Shown here piece after piece: positions 8,868 to 16,801 of a stretch of 64,000 nucleotides of DNA. Source of the DNA: Georgenia sp. M64. Lineage in GTDB: Bacteria; Actinomycetota; Actinomycetes; Actinomycetales; Actinomycetaceae. Under the pieces are notes generated by a model. That model did not search any database and was not told where the DNA came from. It was given only the letters and a program-made list of their open reading frames with translations. Every line of letters starts with the position of its first letter. The first letter of the stretch is position 1. Location: positions 3,134,599 to 3,198,598 of the forward strand of contig NZ_CP145809.1 of the NCBI RefSeq assembly GCF_038049925.1. The letters are read 5' to 3'. The translations under genes were made by a program, and so were the position numbers.

Positions 8868-10112
8868 ATGACCGGGAACCGGGCGCAGCAGCAACGCTGC
8901 CTGCTGCTCGTGCACCCGTCGCCAGACCTGTACGGCTCGGACCGCCAGCTCCTCGAGACCGTCAGGGCCGCTGTGGCGGCCGGCTGGCAGGCGCACGTGC
9001 TCCTGCCCGAGGACGGTCCCCTGCACGGACTGCTTCGCGAGCGGGGCGCGACCACCGCCGTCGTGGCCTTCCCGGTGCTGCGCAAGTCCGTTCTCACCCC
9101 GGCCGGCATGCTCCGGTGGGGCCTGGCCGGTCTGCCGGCGGTGGTCCGGATGGTCCGCACGCTGCGCCGCCTCGACCCGGACCTGCTCTACGTCAACACC
9201 CTCACCATCCCGCCGTGGCTCCTCGCCGGCCGGCTCGCGGGTGTGCCGGCCCTGTGCCACGTCCACGAGGCCGAGGACGACCAGCCGTGGGTCGTGCGCA
9301 CGGCCCTCAACCTCCCCCTGGTCCTCGCCCGCACGGTCGTGGCGAACAGCGGCGCGACCCTGGCGACCGTGACCGCGACCCGGCCCCTCGTGCGCCGTGC
9401 CGCCGTCGTCCACAACGGGGTGCCCGACGACGGTCCCCCGTGCGCTCCCCGGGCACGACGACCGGCGGACCCGCTGGCGGTGGCCGTGGTCGGCCGGCTC
9501 TCGCCCAAGAAGGGCGTGGACCTCGCCGTGGAGGCGGTGGCCCGGCTGCGCGCGACCGGCCTGCCCGTCACGCTCGACCTCTACGGCAGCGTCTTCCCGG
9601 GCTACGAGTGGTTCGAGGACCAGCTCCGCCACCGGGTGGCCCGGCCGGACCTGGCCGGCGCGGTCCGTCTCCACGGGTACGTCCACCCCACCCGCGCCGC
9701 CCTCGAGGCCGCCGACGTCGTCCTGGTGCCGTCGCGGGCGGAGACGTTCGGCAACTCCGCGGTCGAGGCGATGCTCGCCGCCCGTCCGGTCGTGGCCGCC
9801 CGGGTGCAGGGCCTCGCCGAGGTGCTCGCCGACGCGCCCCGGACCGGGCTGCTCGTCGAGCCGGGGTCCGCCGACGCCCTCGCCGAGGGCCTCCGCGCCG
9901 TCGCGGCCGACCCGGCCGGGGCCAGGGAGCAGGGCCGGCAGGCCCGGGCGTACGCCCTCGAGCACTTCTCCCTGGGGCGCTACGGGGAGGCGCTCACGGC
10001 ACTGCTCGACGCCGGCGCCGGGACAGGCGGTCACGGGAGAGGCCGTCGCGGACCCTCCGTGCGGCCATCGCGGCCACGAGCCCCGGGTCCGCCGCCGCGG
10101 CTCGCAGGATGA
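8868..10112 (+). CDS. Glycosyltransferase family 4 (exopolysaccharide)
   Basis: A 414-residue cytoplasmic GT-B glycosyltransferase. I chose ATG 8868, preceded by GGGAGG, over the in-frame ATG at 8835, which lies at the foot of the terminator hairpin. The N-terminal half starts LLLVHPSPDLYGSDRQLLETV and the C-terminal half has VVGRLSPKKGVDLAVEAV, LHGYV and VVLVPSRAETFGNSAVEAM, which is the GT4 nucleotide-sugar-binding site with its E(x7)E motif. The last 25-30 residues are Arg/Pro-rich and antisense to the end of the convergent glycosyltransferase gene, so the true C-terminus of the fold is probably near residue 385. Acceptor and sugar are unknown; the neighbours indicate surface polysaccharide assembly. 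Confidence 0.88.
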   Translation: MTGNRAQQQRCLLLVHPSPDLYGSDRQLLETVRAAVAAGWQAHVLLPEDGPLHGLLRERGATTAVVAFPVLRKSVLTPAGMLRWGLAGLPAVVRMVRTLRRLDPDLLYVNTLTIPPWLLAGRLAGVPALCHVHEAEDDQPWVVRTALNLPLVLARTVVANSGATLATVTATRPLVRRAAVVHNGVPDDGPPCAPRARRPADPLAVAVVGRLSPKKGVDLAVEAVARLRATGLPVTLDLYGSVFPGYEWFEDQLRHRVARPDLAGAVRLHGYVHPTRAALEAADVVLVPSRAETFGNSAVEAMLAARPVVAARVQGLAEVLADAPRTGLLVEPGSADALAEGLRAVAADPAGAREQGRQARAYALEHFSLGRYGEALTALLDAGAGTGGHGRGRRGPSVRPSRPRAPGPPPRLAG

Positions 10113-10908
10113 GATCCCCGTACCGCGGGTCGGTGCGGGGCCCCCCCGCCCGCAGGTTCATGGCCTGGCGCAGGAGCACCCGGGCGCGCAGCGCGCGCGG
10201 CGCGCGTGGGCGCACCGGCACGGCGTGCACGCCGGCGTAGTGCAGGCGGATGGCCTCGGACGCCGCGATGCTGCGCATCGGGTCCTCGGTGGACTTGCCG
10301 CCGGCCAGCGTGTAGCGCGCACTGACCTCGTCGTGGAACTCCAGGTGGCCGGACCCGACGGCGCGGACGGTCAGCTCGTAGTCCTCCGCGTAGGCCGGCC
10401 ACAGGCCCGGGGGTGCATCGGCGACGGCGGCGCGCAGGACGGGGGCACGCCACACGATCGCCGCCGGGGCACCGGGGGCGAAGCCGTCGCGCAGGAGGTC
10501 GTCGAGGTGCACGCGCCGGCGCCGGGCCCGCATGGCCCGCTCGCCACCCCCGGGCGCGACGGCCAGGGTCACCCCGCCCACCCCCGCGCACCCCGGACCA
10601 CGGGTGGGCAGCAGCGAGAGCGAACGGGCGACCCCGGACGGCACGAGCTCGTCGTCGGCGTCGAGAAGGACGATCGCCGGCGACGTGCAGGCCCGCACAC
10701 CCGCCCGGCGGGCGGCGGCCGCCCCGGCGTTGGGCTGGACGAGGGTGGTGCAGCCGAGGCTCCGGGCGAGCGCCGCGGTGGAGTCGGTGGAGCCGTCGTC
10801 GACGACGACGACCTCCTCGGCCCCGCACGCCCGGGCGCTGGCCACCGCCCGGGCCAGGGTGCGCTCGGCCTGGTAGGCGGGGATGACCACGCCGAGCCCG
10901 GTGGTCAC
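9994..10908 (-). CDS. Glycosyltransferase family 2
   Basis: A 304-residue GT-A glycosyltransferase. The N-terminus VVIPAYQAERTLARAVASA, the VVVDDGSTDST motif and the DXD-type LLDADDE identify family 2, an inverting transferase using a nucleotide-diphospho-sugar. The GTG start at 10908 overlaps the stop of the polymerase-like gene (GTGA), which fixes it. The 3' end overlaps the convergent family-4 gene by 119 bp; the last residues (RDGLSRDRLSRRRRRAVP) look like run-on rather than fold. It is the distal gene of a four-gene minus-strand unit from the sugar transferase at 14386. Confidence 0.86.
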   Translation of the reverse strand: MTTGLGVVIPAYQAERTLARAVASARACGAEEVVVVDDGSTDSTAALARSLGCTTLVQPNAGAAAARRAGVRACTSPAIVLLDADDELVPSGVARSLSLLPTRGPGCAGVGGVTLAVAPGGGERAMRARRRRVHLDDLLRDGFAPGAPAAIVWRAPVLRAAVADAPPGLWPAYAEDYELTVRAVGSGHLEFHDEVSARYTLAGGKSTEDPMRSIAASEAIRLHYAGVHAVPVRPRAPRALRARVLLRQAMNLRAGGPRTDPRYGDLILRAAAADPGLVAAMAARRVRDGLSRDRLSRRRRRAVP

Positions 10909-12317
10909 CGACGCCCGCCGTCTCCGCGAGCCCCATCGTCTCCGCGAGCCCCACCGTCTCGGGGCGCCCCACCGTCCCGGCGAGCGTCCAGGGCTCCGGC
11001 CCCGGCGGCGACGGTCATGCGGTCGGCTGCCTCCGGGGCGAGGAGCCCACCGGCCCGGTCCCGTCCGGCCCCGCCCGCCGGCCCGGCCGGTCGTGCCGAC
11101 GTGGCGGCCAGCGCAAGGAAGACCCACGGGAAGGTCATCCAGAATCCGTTCGTCGACGTCGAGGTGAGCACGACGGCGAGGAAGACGGGCAGCGCCCCGA
11201 GCCGGTCCGCGCTGCGCGCCCAGAGGGCGAGGAGGAGCACCGCGAACGCGAGCACCCCGACGACGCCGGCGTCGTAGAGCCAGGCGATCCAGAGGTTGCC
11301 CACGTACCCCTCGGTCACGCCGGTGATGTCCACCGGGTGGCGCTGCGCGTAGGAGTTCACGCCGAGGCCGAACAGCCACGCGTCGGCGGCGTCGAGATCG
11401 GCCAGGGCGAGGCGCCAGGTGTCCACGCGGTACGAGCCGGTCCCGATCTCGAAGTTGAGGAGGTTCTCGATCTTCCACACCAGCGAGCCCGGCTCCGCGC
11501 GCAGCTCGCCCCAGCGCGCGAGGAGGAGCCCGGCCCCCAGGGCGTAGACCATGAGGGCCGGCGGCGACCGGAGCACCCGTCCGTGCCGCGTGAGCGCCCA
11601 GAAGGCCAGCACGACGGCCAGGGCCACCCAGGCCGCCCGGGTGTTGGTGAGCACCAGGGCGACGACGACGGGCACGGCGAGGAGCAGGTGCCGCGGCGAG
11701 AGCTGGCGGCGCCGGTGCACCATGACGGCGAGCCAGCCGGCACAGATGCCCCCCATGAGGTTCGGCTCCAGGGCGAGCCCCCGCACCCGGGGCAGCCCGC
11801 CGCCCTGGGACGAGGCGACCAGCGGGGTGGTCTCGGGGGGCAGGGCGACGAGCAGGACGAGCGAGACGGCGCACACGGCACCGAGGATCCACGTCCCGGT
11901 GCGGACGAGGGCGGCGTGGTGCGGCGCGAGCCGGAGCACGAGGAAGTATGCGGCCACCCCGGCGGTGAGGTTGAGGAGCATGAACAGCGAGCGCACCGGC
12001 TCCGGCGCCACGAGGACGGAGGAGAGGAACGACGCCGCCCACCACGCCGCGAGGCCCGCCGTCGCCACCGCCCCAGCACGCACGGGAGGCGGCCCCGTCC
12101 CGCGCCCGTCGAGGACGGCCGCAAGGGCCAGCAGGGCGAGGGCGAGCAGCTCGACCCGGACCGTCGCGGGGCCCACCTCGAGGGCGACACCGTTGGCGAG
12201 CATGGCGAGGAAGAACACGGCGAACGCGGCGCGGACGCTCAGCGCCAGGCGCGGCAGCCACAGGGCCGCGGCGACCGCGACCGCGGTGACCACCCCCGGC
12301 AGCACGTACTCCCTCAC
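10905..12317 (-). CDS. O-antigen ligase/polymerase-like membrane protein
   Basis: A 470-residue polytopic membrane protein with about ten hydrophobic segments and a large extracytoplasmic loop containing the motif LFGLGVNSYAQRHPVDITGVTEGYVGN (first part shown as LFGLGVNSYAQRHP). This is the layout of the O-antigen ligase (PF04932) family, which includes Wzy polymerases and WaaL ligases. In a Gram-positive polysaccharide cluster a role in polymerising lipid-linked repeats outside the membrane is most likely. The GTG at 12317 gives a first membrane segment at once. The C-terminal tail (about 425-470) is low-complexity, with imperfect DGGARGD repeats mirrored in the DNA. Its stop overlaps the next start. 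Confidence 0.8.
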   Translation of the reverse strand: MREYVLPGVVTAVAVAAALWLPRLALSVRAAFAVFFLAMLANGVALEVGPATVRVELLALALLALAAVLDGRGTGPPPVRAGAVATAGLAAWWAASFLSSVLVAPEPVRSLFMLLNLTAGVAAYFLVLRLAPHHAALVRTGTWILGAVCAVSLVLLVALPPETTPLVASSQGGGLPRVRGLALEPNLMGGICAGWLAVMVHRRRQLSPRHLLLAVPVVVALVLTNTRAAWVALAVVLAFWALTRHGRVLRSPPALMVYALGAGLLLARWGELRAEPGSLVWKIENLLNFEIGTGSYRVDTWRLALADLDAADAWLFGLGVNSYAQRHPVDITGVTEGYVGNLWIAWLYDAGVVGVLAFAVLLLALWARSADRLGALPVFLAVVLTSTSTNGFWMTFPWVFLALAATSARPAGPAGGAGRDRAGGLLAPEAADRMTVAAGAGALDARRDGGAPRDGGARGDDGARGDGGRR

Positions 12318-12334
12318 GGGGGCATCCCAGCACC

Positions 12335-13636
12335 TCAGGACGCGCGGGGGAAGGGTGCTCGCAGTCTCGACGCCGTCGCCGGTCCGAGCACGTGCGGCTC
12401 GAGCACGGCCGGGACGAGCTCGGGTGGTGCCACGGGCGCCGGTAGCACGGGGACCGGCTGCGGGCGCGGGACGCCCCACGAGGCCGCGACCCCGGCCCGG
12501 TGGCCGGTGGGCCTGACCCGCACCGGGCCACCGACGGCCAGGCGGGTCGCGAGCGCCTCGTAGGCGTCCGCGACCTCCTCCCAGTCGTAGCGACGGGCGC
12601 GCTCGAGGGAGCGGATGCCGCGGCGGGCCGTGGCGTAGGGGTCGGCCTCGGCCGACTCGACGGCACGGGCGACGTCCGCCACGGTGACGAAGTACTGCCC
12701 AGCCTCGGCCAGGACGTCGCGGTTGAACGGGACGTCGTAGGCGAGGCAGGGCGCGCCGGCCCCGATCGCCCGCAGCAACGACGGGTTCGTCCCGCCCACG
12801 CTGTGTCCGTGGAGGTACGTCGCACAGCCCGCGTAGAGCTGGTCGAGGAGCTCCTGGTCCCACATCCCGCCGAGGAAGCGCACCCGGTCGTCGGCGAGGG
12901 CGTGGACCGTCGCGGTGTACTCGTTCGAGTACGGTGCCGTGCCGACGACGACGAGCGGCAGCCTCGCGCTGCTGCGGACGTAGCCCTCGACGACGAGGTG
13001 GAGGTGGTTCTCGGGCTCGAACCGGGCGACCGCGAGGTGGTAGCGGCCCGGCAGCAGGCCCAGCTCCGCCAGCCGGTCCGACCCGGGCGCCACGATGGGT
13101 GCACCGTAGGCGATCTGGTTGCTCTCGGCCGCGAACTCGGCCCGGTAGTACTCCGCGATGCCCTCGGCGTCGGCGATGAGGGCGTCCGCCCAGCGGACCC
13201 CCAGGCACTCCGCGAGGAGGTAGTAGGCCCGACCCGCACCGGCCCACTTGGCCCGCCGCCACTCGAGCCCGTCGACGTGCAGCGCCACCGGCACGCGTAG
13301 CGCCCGCAGCGCCGGCAGGAACGGGGAGTTGGCGGCGTTGAACACCATGGCGACGTCGGGACGGCCGGCGGCGAGCAGGTGCCCCACCGACAGGGCCGTG
13401 TGGGACAGGGTCTCGAGGCTCTTGCGTCGCAGCGCGGGAAGGTGCACGAGCCGCATCCCGAGGTGCTCCGGCGGACCAGCCTTGCCACCGGTCCGGCAGT
13501 ACACGAGGACGTCGTGGCCGCGGGCCGCGAGGCGGCTGCCGACCTCCTCCACCGCCGTCTCGAAGCCGCCGTAGCGGGCCGGGACACCACGGGTCCCGAG
13601 GAAGGCGATGCGCAACCGGCCCGACCCTGCGCTCAT
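12335..13636 (-). CDS. DUF1972-type glycosyltransferase (rhamnosyltransferase-like)
   Basis: A 433-residue GT-B glycosyltransferase. The N-terminus IAFLGTRGVPARYGGFETAVEE is the signature of the DUF1972 N-terminal domain, found in many rhamnosyl- and other glycosyltransferases of surface polysaccharide clusters. The second domain has VARFEPENHLHLVVEGY, YLHGHSVGGTNPSLLRAIGAGAP and the end of the GT4 fold. ATG 13636 follows GAGG at good spacing. About 55 residues at the end are Pro/Val-rich and lie beyond the fold. The sugar added cannot be read; rhamnose is only a family-based guess. Confidence 0.87.
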   Translation of the reverse strand: MSAGSGRLRIAFLGTRGVPARYGGFETAVEEVGSRLAARGHDVLVYCRTGGKAGPPEHLGMRLVHLPALRRKSLETLSHTALSVGHLLAAGRPDVAMVFNAANSPFLPALRALRVPVALHVDGLEWRRAKWAGAGRAYYLLAECLGVRWADALIADAEGIAEYYRAEFAAESNQIAYGAPIVAPGSDRLAELGLLPGRYHLAVARFEPENHLHLVVEGYVRSSARLPLVVVGTAPYSNEYTATVHALADDRVRFLGGMWDQELLDQLYAGCATYLHGHSVGGTNPSLLRAIGAGAPCLAYDVPFNRDVLAEAGQYFVTVADVARAVESAEADPYATARRGIRSLERARRYDWEEVADAYEALATRLAVGGPVRVRPTGHRAGVAASWGVPRPQPVPVLPAPVAPPELVPAVLEPHVLGPATASRLRAPFPRAS

Positions 13637-13657
13637 GGTGGCCTCGCTTCCGTCGGG

Positions 13658-14386
13658 TCAGTACGCGCCGTCGGCGCGCAGCACGGCGCCGGCCGTCCGC
13701 AGGAGGATGACCACGTCACGCCGAAGCGAGCGGTGCTCGACGTAGTCCAGGTCGAGACGGACGGACTCCGCCCAGGACAGGTCGGACCGGCCGCTGATCT
13801 GCCACGGCCCCGTGATCCCGGGCTTGAGGAGGAGCCGGCGCCGGGCTGCCGGGTCGTACCGGGCCACCTCGTCGGGCAGGGCCGGGCGCGGGCCCACCAC
13901 GCTCATGTGGCCCCGCAGGGCGTCCCACAGCTGGGGGAGCTCGTCGAGGCAGTACCGCCGCAGGAACCGGCCGACGGGCGTGACGCGCGGGTCGTCGTGC
14001 ATCTTGAACAGGACGCCGTTGCCGTCGCTGAACGGGGTCAGCCCGGCGCGACGGGACTCGGCGTCAACCGTCATCGAGCGGAACTTGTGCATGGTGAAGG
14101 TGCGTCCGTCGCGCCCGACCCGGACCTGGCGGAACAGCACCGGGCCGCCGTCCCCGGCGGCGACGGCCAGCGCGACCGCCAGGAGCACCGGGGTGAGGAG
14201 CACCAGGGCGACCACCGCGACCACGACGTCCATCGCCCGTTTGAGTGCGGCGTCGGCGCTGAGCGCCGGGAGGGAGACAACCCGCCGGTCGCGGGTCCGC
14301 GTGAACGGGCGTGCCAGCGGCGCGGTGACCGGCCAGCCGATCTCTGTCGTCGCGCGCTGCTCCACGATCGCCACCGGGGCCCCCAA
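13658..14386 (-). CDS. Polyprenyl-phosphate sugar-1-phosphate transferase (initiating glycosyltransferase)
   Basis: A 242-residue bacterial sugar transferase (PF02397), which moves a sugar-1-phosphate from a nucleotide sugar to undecaprenyl phosphate and so starts each repeat unit. One hydrophobic re-entrant segment lies near residues 50-75 (LKRAMDVVVAVVALVLLTPVLL), followed by KFRSM, the catalytic-region DELPQLWDALRGHMSVVGPRP and GITGPWQISGRSDLS. It is the short, monotopic form without the N-terminal four-helix part of WbaP/WcaJ. The start is uncertain: TTG 14386 gives the full frame, GTG 14374 is a close alternative. It heads the minus-strand half of the polysaccharide cluster. Confidence 0.9.
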   Translation of the reverse strand: MGAPVAIVEQRATTEIGWPVTAPLARPFTRTRDRRVVSLPALSADAALKRAMDVVVAVVALVLLTPVLLAVALAVAAGDGGPVLFRQVRVGRDGRTFTMHKFRSMTVDAESRRAGLTPFSDGNGVLFKMHDDPRVTPVGRFLRRYCLDELPQLWDALRGHMSVVGPRPALPDEVARYDPAARRRLLLKPGITGPWQISGRSDLSWAESVRLDLDYVEHRSLRRDVVILLRTAGAVLRADGAY

Positions 14387-14434
14387 TCGCCTCGTCCTCT
14401 CCGGCGAGCGTAGGGAGCGGCCGGTGAGGCCCGG

Positions 14435-14475
14435 AACCCCCAGGCGCGGGGTTCACGACCCCCCATCCGGGGGGT
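14435..14475. promoter_or_regulatory. Two adjacent small inverted repeats in the divergent polysaccharide promoter region
   Basis: AACCCC (14435-14440) pairs with GGGGTT (14448-14453), and right beside it ACCCCCC (14458-14464) pairs with GGGGGGT (14469-14475). They lie between the divergent sugar-transferase and flippase genes, upstream of the flippase -10, so they may be operators or 5' structures. Function is not shown. Confidence 0.4.
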
Positions 14476-14508
14476 GCCCAAGAGCGTCCGATCGGCGGTG
14501 GCGGGCGG

Positions 14509-14514
14509 TACCGT
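14509..14514 (+). promoter_or_regulatory. -10 hexamer of a leaderless promoter for the flippase gene
   Basis: TACCGT starts 13 bp before the ATG at 14522 and there is no Shine-Dalgarno sequence, so transcription probably starts at or next to the A of the start codon. The same spacing recurs at several other genes in the window. Confidence 0.5.
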
Positions 14515-14521
14515 GCCAGCC

Positions 14522-15835
14522 ATGACGGCGGCCTCCGGCGGACCGGCGCACGGAGGGAGCTCCCCGTCGGCGCCCCTCGCGCGGGCGGTGCTCACCACGG
14601 TCGTCGGCAACCTCGCCCCGGCCGTGGCCGCCCTGGTCGCCGCCCCGATCCTCGCGCAGTCCCTGGGCGTGACCGGCCGCGGCGAGCTGGCTGCCGCCAC
14701 CGCGCCGTTCCTCCTCGCCGTCACCCTCGCCACCCTCGGGGTGCCCGAGTCCGCCACGTACGCGATCGCCCGCAACCAGGCGGTCGCCTCCAGGGTGACG
14801 CGGCGGGCCCTCGCCGTCCTCGCCGGGGCGGGGGCGGTCGCCACCCTCGCCGTCGTCCTCCTCGCCGGGGTGCTCGCCGGCGGGGACGCCGATCTCGCAG
14901 CCCTCGTGATGCTGGGAGCGGCCGCGATCGTGCCGGCCCTGGCCGTGGGGGTGCTTCGCGCCACCGCGGCCGGTCTGCAGGCATGGGGGCTCGTCGCCCG
15001 GGAGCGGGTCACCGGTGCCGTGGTGCGCCTGGGGGCGGTGGCGCTCCTCGCCGCCGCCGGCGCGCTCACGCCCCTGACCGCGACGGTGGCCACGGCTGCC
15101 GCGCCGGTCGTCGCGGGCCTGGCGTACCTGCCCCTGCGTGGGCGGCTCGGGACGGGCGCCGCCGCACCCCCGCTGCTCGGCTACGGCCTGCGGCTCTGGG
15201 TGGGGTCGCTCTCGGGCGTGCTGCTCGCCCGCGTCGACCAGGTCCTCATGACCCCGCTCGCCGGTGCCGCGGAGCTGGGTCTGTACGTCGTCGCGGTCAA
15301 CATCAGCGAGGTCCCGCTCGTGCTCTCGGCGGCGGTGCGCGACGTCACGTTCTCCGCCGACGCCGCCGCCCGTGACGACGCCCGGCTCACCGCCTCGGCC
15401 CGGCTGAGCGCGGCCGCGAGCGCCGCCGTCGGTCTCGTCGTGGGGGTGACCATGCCCGCGTGGGTGCCGGTCGTCTTCGGCGCCGGCTTCGCGGCGTCGG
15501 TACCGGCCGCCGGGCTGCTCGTCGTCGCCGTGGTGCTGGGCGTGCCTGGCTCGGTGGCCGGTGCGGGGCTCTCCGCCCGGGGGCACCCGGGCCTGCGCAG
15601 CGCCTCGCTCGCCGTCGCGGCGTCGGTCAACGTCGTCCTCGTCCTCCTCCTCGTCCCCGCCCACGGCGCGATCGGCGCCGCCGCGGCCACCCTCGTGGGT
15701 AGTCTCCTGTCGTCCAACCTCAACATCTGGTGGCTCCGCCGCGTGGCGGGGGTGCCGATGAGCGCCTTCTACGGTGTGCGCCGGTCGGACGCCCGCGAGG
15801 CCGTGCGCGCCGTCCGGGGCCTGCGGCACCGGTGA
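14522..15835 (+). CDS. Polysaccharide flippase (Wzx/MATE-like)
   Basis: A 437-residue integral membrane protein with about 12-14 hydrophobic helices, related to the polysaccharide exporter (PST/MurJ/MATE) superfamily. It starts LARAVLTTVVGNLAPAVAALVAAPILAQ and contains GRGELAAATAPFLLAVTLATLGV, a pattern typical of these flippases. It probably moves the lipid-linked repeat unit made by the neighbouring glycosyltransferases across the membrane. I chose ATG 14522 (16 codons inside the open frame) because a -10 hexamer lies just upstream. The next gene starts 11 bases after the stop, so they form an operon. Confidence 0.85.
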   Translation: MTAASGGPAHGGSSPSAPLARAVLTTVVGNLAPAVAALVAAPILAQSLGVTGRGELAAATAPFLLAVTLATLGVPESATYAIARNQAVASRVTRRALAVLAGAGAVATLAVVLLAGVLAGGDADLAALVMLGAAAIVPALAVGVLRATAAGLQAWGLVARERVTGAVVRLGAVALLAAAGALTPLTATVATAAAPVVAGLAYLPLRGRLGTGAAAPPLLGYGLRLWVGSLSGVLLARVDQVLMTPLAGAAELGLYVVAVNISEVPLVLSAAVRDVTFSADAAARDDARLTASARLSAAASAAVGLVVGVTMPAWVPVVFGAGFAASVPAAGLLVVAVVLGVPGSVAGAGLSARGHPGLRSASLAVAASVNVVLVLLLVPAHGAIGAAAATLVGSLLSSNLNIWWLRRVAGVPMSAFYGVRRSDAREAVRAVRGLRHR

Positions 15836-15846
15836 GAGGAGCAGGT

Positions 15847-16749
15847 ATGGGCAGTCCCGACCCGTCCGCTGCCGGCGCCGGCCCGCGGTCCGAGCCGGCC
15901 GCCGCCCGCACCGCCCGACGGGTCTCGACCGCGTGGCTCCAGCTCCGCCTCGCCGTGCGCAACCGCCTGAGCCGCGCCCCGGTGACGGGTGACGCGGACG
16001 TCGTCGTGTCCCTGACGACCTACGGACCGCGCCTGGCCACGGCCCACCACGCCGTCGAGTCCGTCGGCCGGGGCATCGTCCGCCCACGCCGCATCGTGCT
16101 GTGGGTCGGCCGGGCGGACGCCGAGCGGCTCACGCCGCAGCTGCAGCGGCTGCGCCGGCGCGGGCTGGAGGTCGTCGCGACCACCGACGTCGGCCCGCAC
16201 ACGAAGTACCACCCCTACGTCATGGCCCACGAGCGCCACGCCCTGCCGCTGGCGACCGCCGACGACGACGTGCTGTACCCGCGTGGCTGGCTCGCCGGGC
16301 TGCTCACCGCCTATGCCGAGCAGCCCGGCGTCGTGAGCTGCTACCGCGCGTGGGAGATGGTCCTCGACGGCGACCGGCTCGCCCCGTACGCCACGTGGCC
16401 GCCGTGCCGGACGACGACCCCCGCCCACCGCCACTTCCTCACCGGCGTCGGCGGGGTGCTCTACCCCCCGGCCGTCCTCGACGCCCTCCGCCGGGCCGGC
16501 ACCGGCTTCCTCACCCTCACCCGCGCCAACGACGACGTCTGGCTCAACGTCGTCGCCCTGCGCCACGGCGTGCCCGTCCGGCAGGTCGTGGCGCGGCGCA
16601 CCGAGTTCCCCGTCGTGCTGCGCTCCCAGCGCGCCGGGCTCTACGGCCAGAACGTCGCCGCCGGACGCAACGACGCCCTCCTCGCCGCGGTGTACACCGA
16701 CGTCGACCTCGCCGCTCTCGCTGCTGACGCCCGCGGTACCCCGGGGTGA
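15847..16749 (+). CDS. Glycosyltransferase of the polysaccharide cluster
   Basis: A 300-residue protein with a short disordered N-terminus followed by DVVVSLTTYGPRLATAHHAVESV, which begins a GT-A-like fold. ATADDDVLYPRGWL supplies the DXD-type metal and nucleotide-sugar site, and TRANDDVWLNVVAL resembles the acceptor-side Asp motif of small glycosyltransferases. ATG 15847 follows GAGAGGAGC at good spacing. It is 11 bases behind the flippase and 52 bases ahead of the tyrosine kinase gene. Donor and acceptor are unknown. Confidence 0.8.
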   Translation: MGSPDPSAAGAGPRSEPAAARTARRVSTAWLQLRLAVRNRLSRAPVTGDADVVVSLTTYGPRLATAHHAVESVGRGIVRPRRIVLWVGRADAERLTPQLQRLRRRGLEVVATTDVGPHTKYHPYVMAHERHALPLATADDDVLYPRGWLAGLLTAYAEQPGVVSCYRAWEMVLDGDRLAPYATWPPCRTTTPAHRHFLTGVGGVLYPPAVLDALRRAGTGFLTLTRANDDVWLNVVALRHGVPVRQVVARRTEFPVVLRSQRAGLYGQNVAAGRNDALLAAVYTDVDLAALAADARGTPG

Positions 16750-16801
16750 CCTGTGTCACACTGACGCCACCCCCACCACCAGGGACACGAAGGACGGCCC
16801 C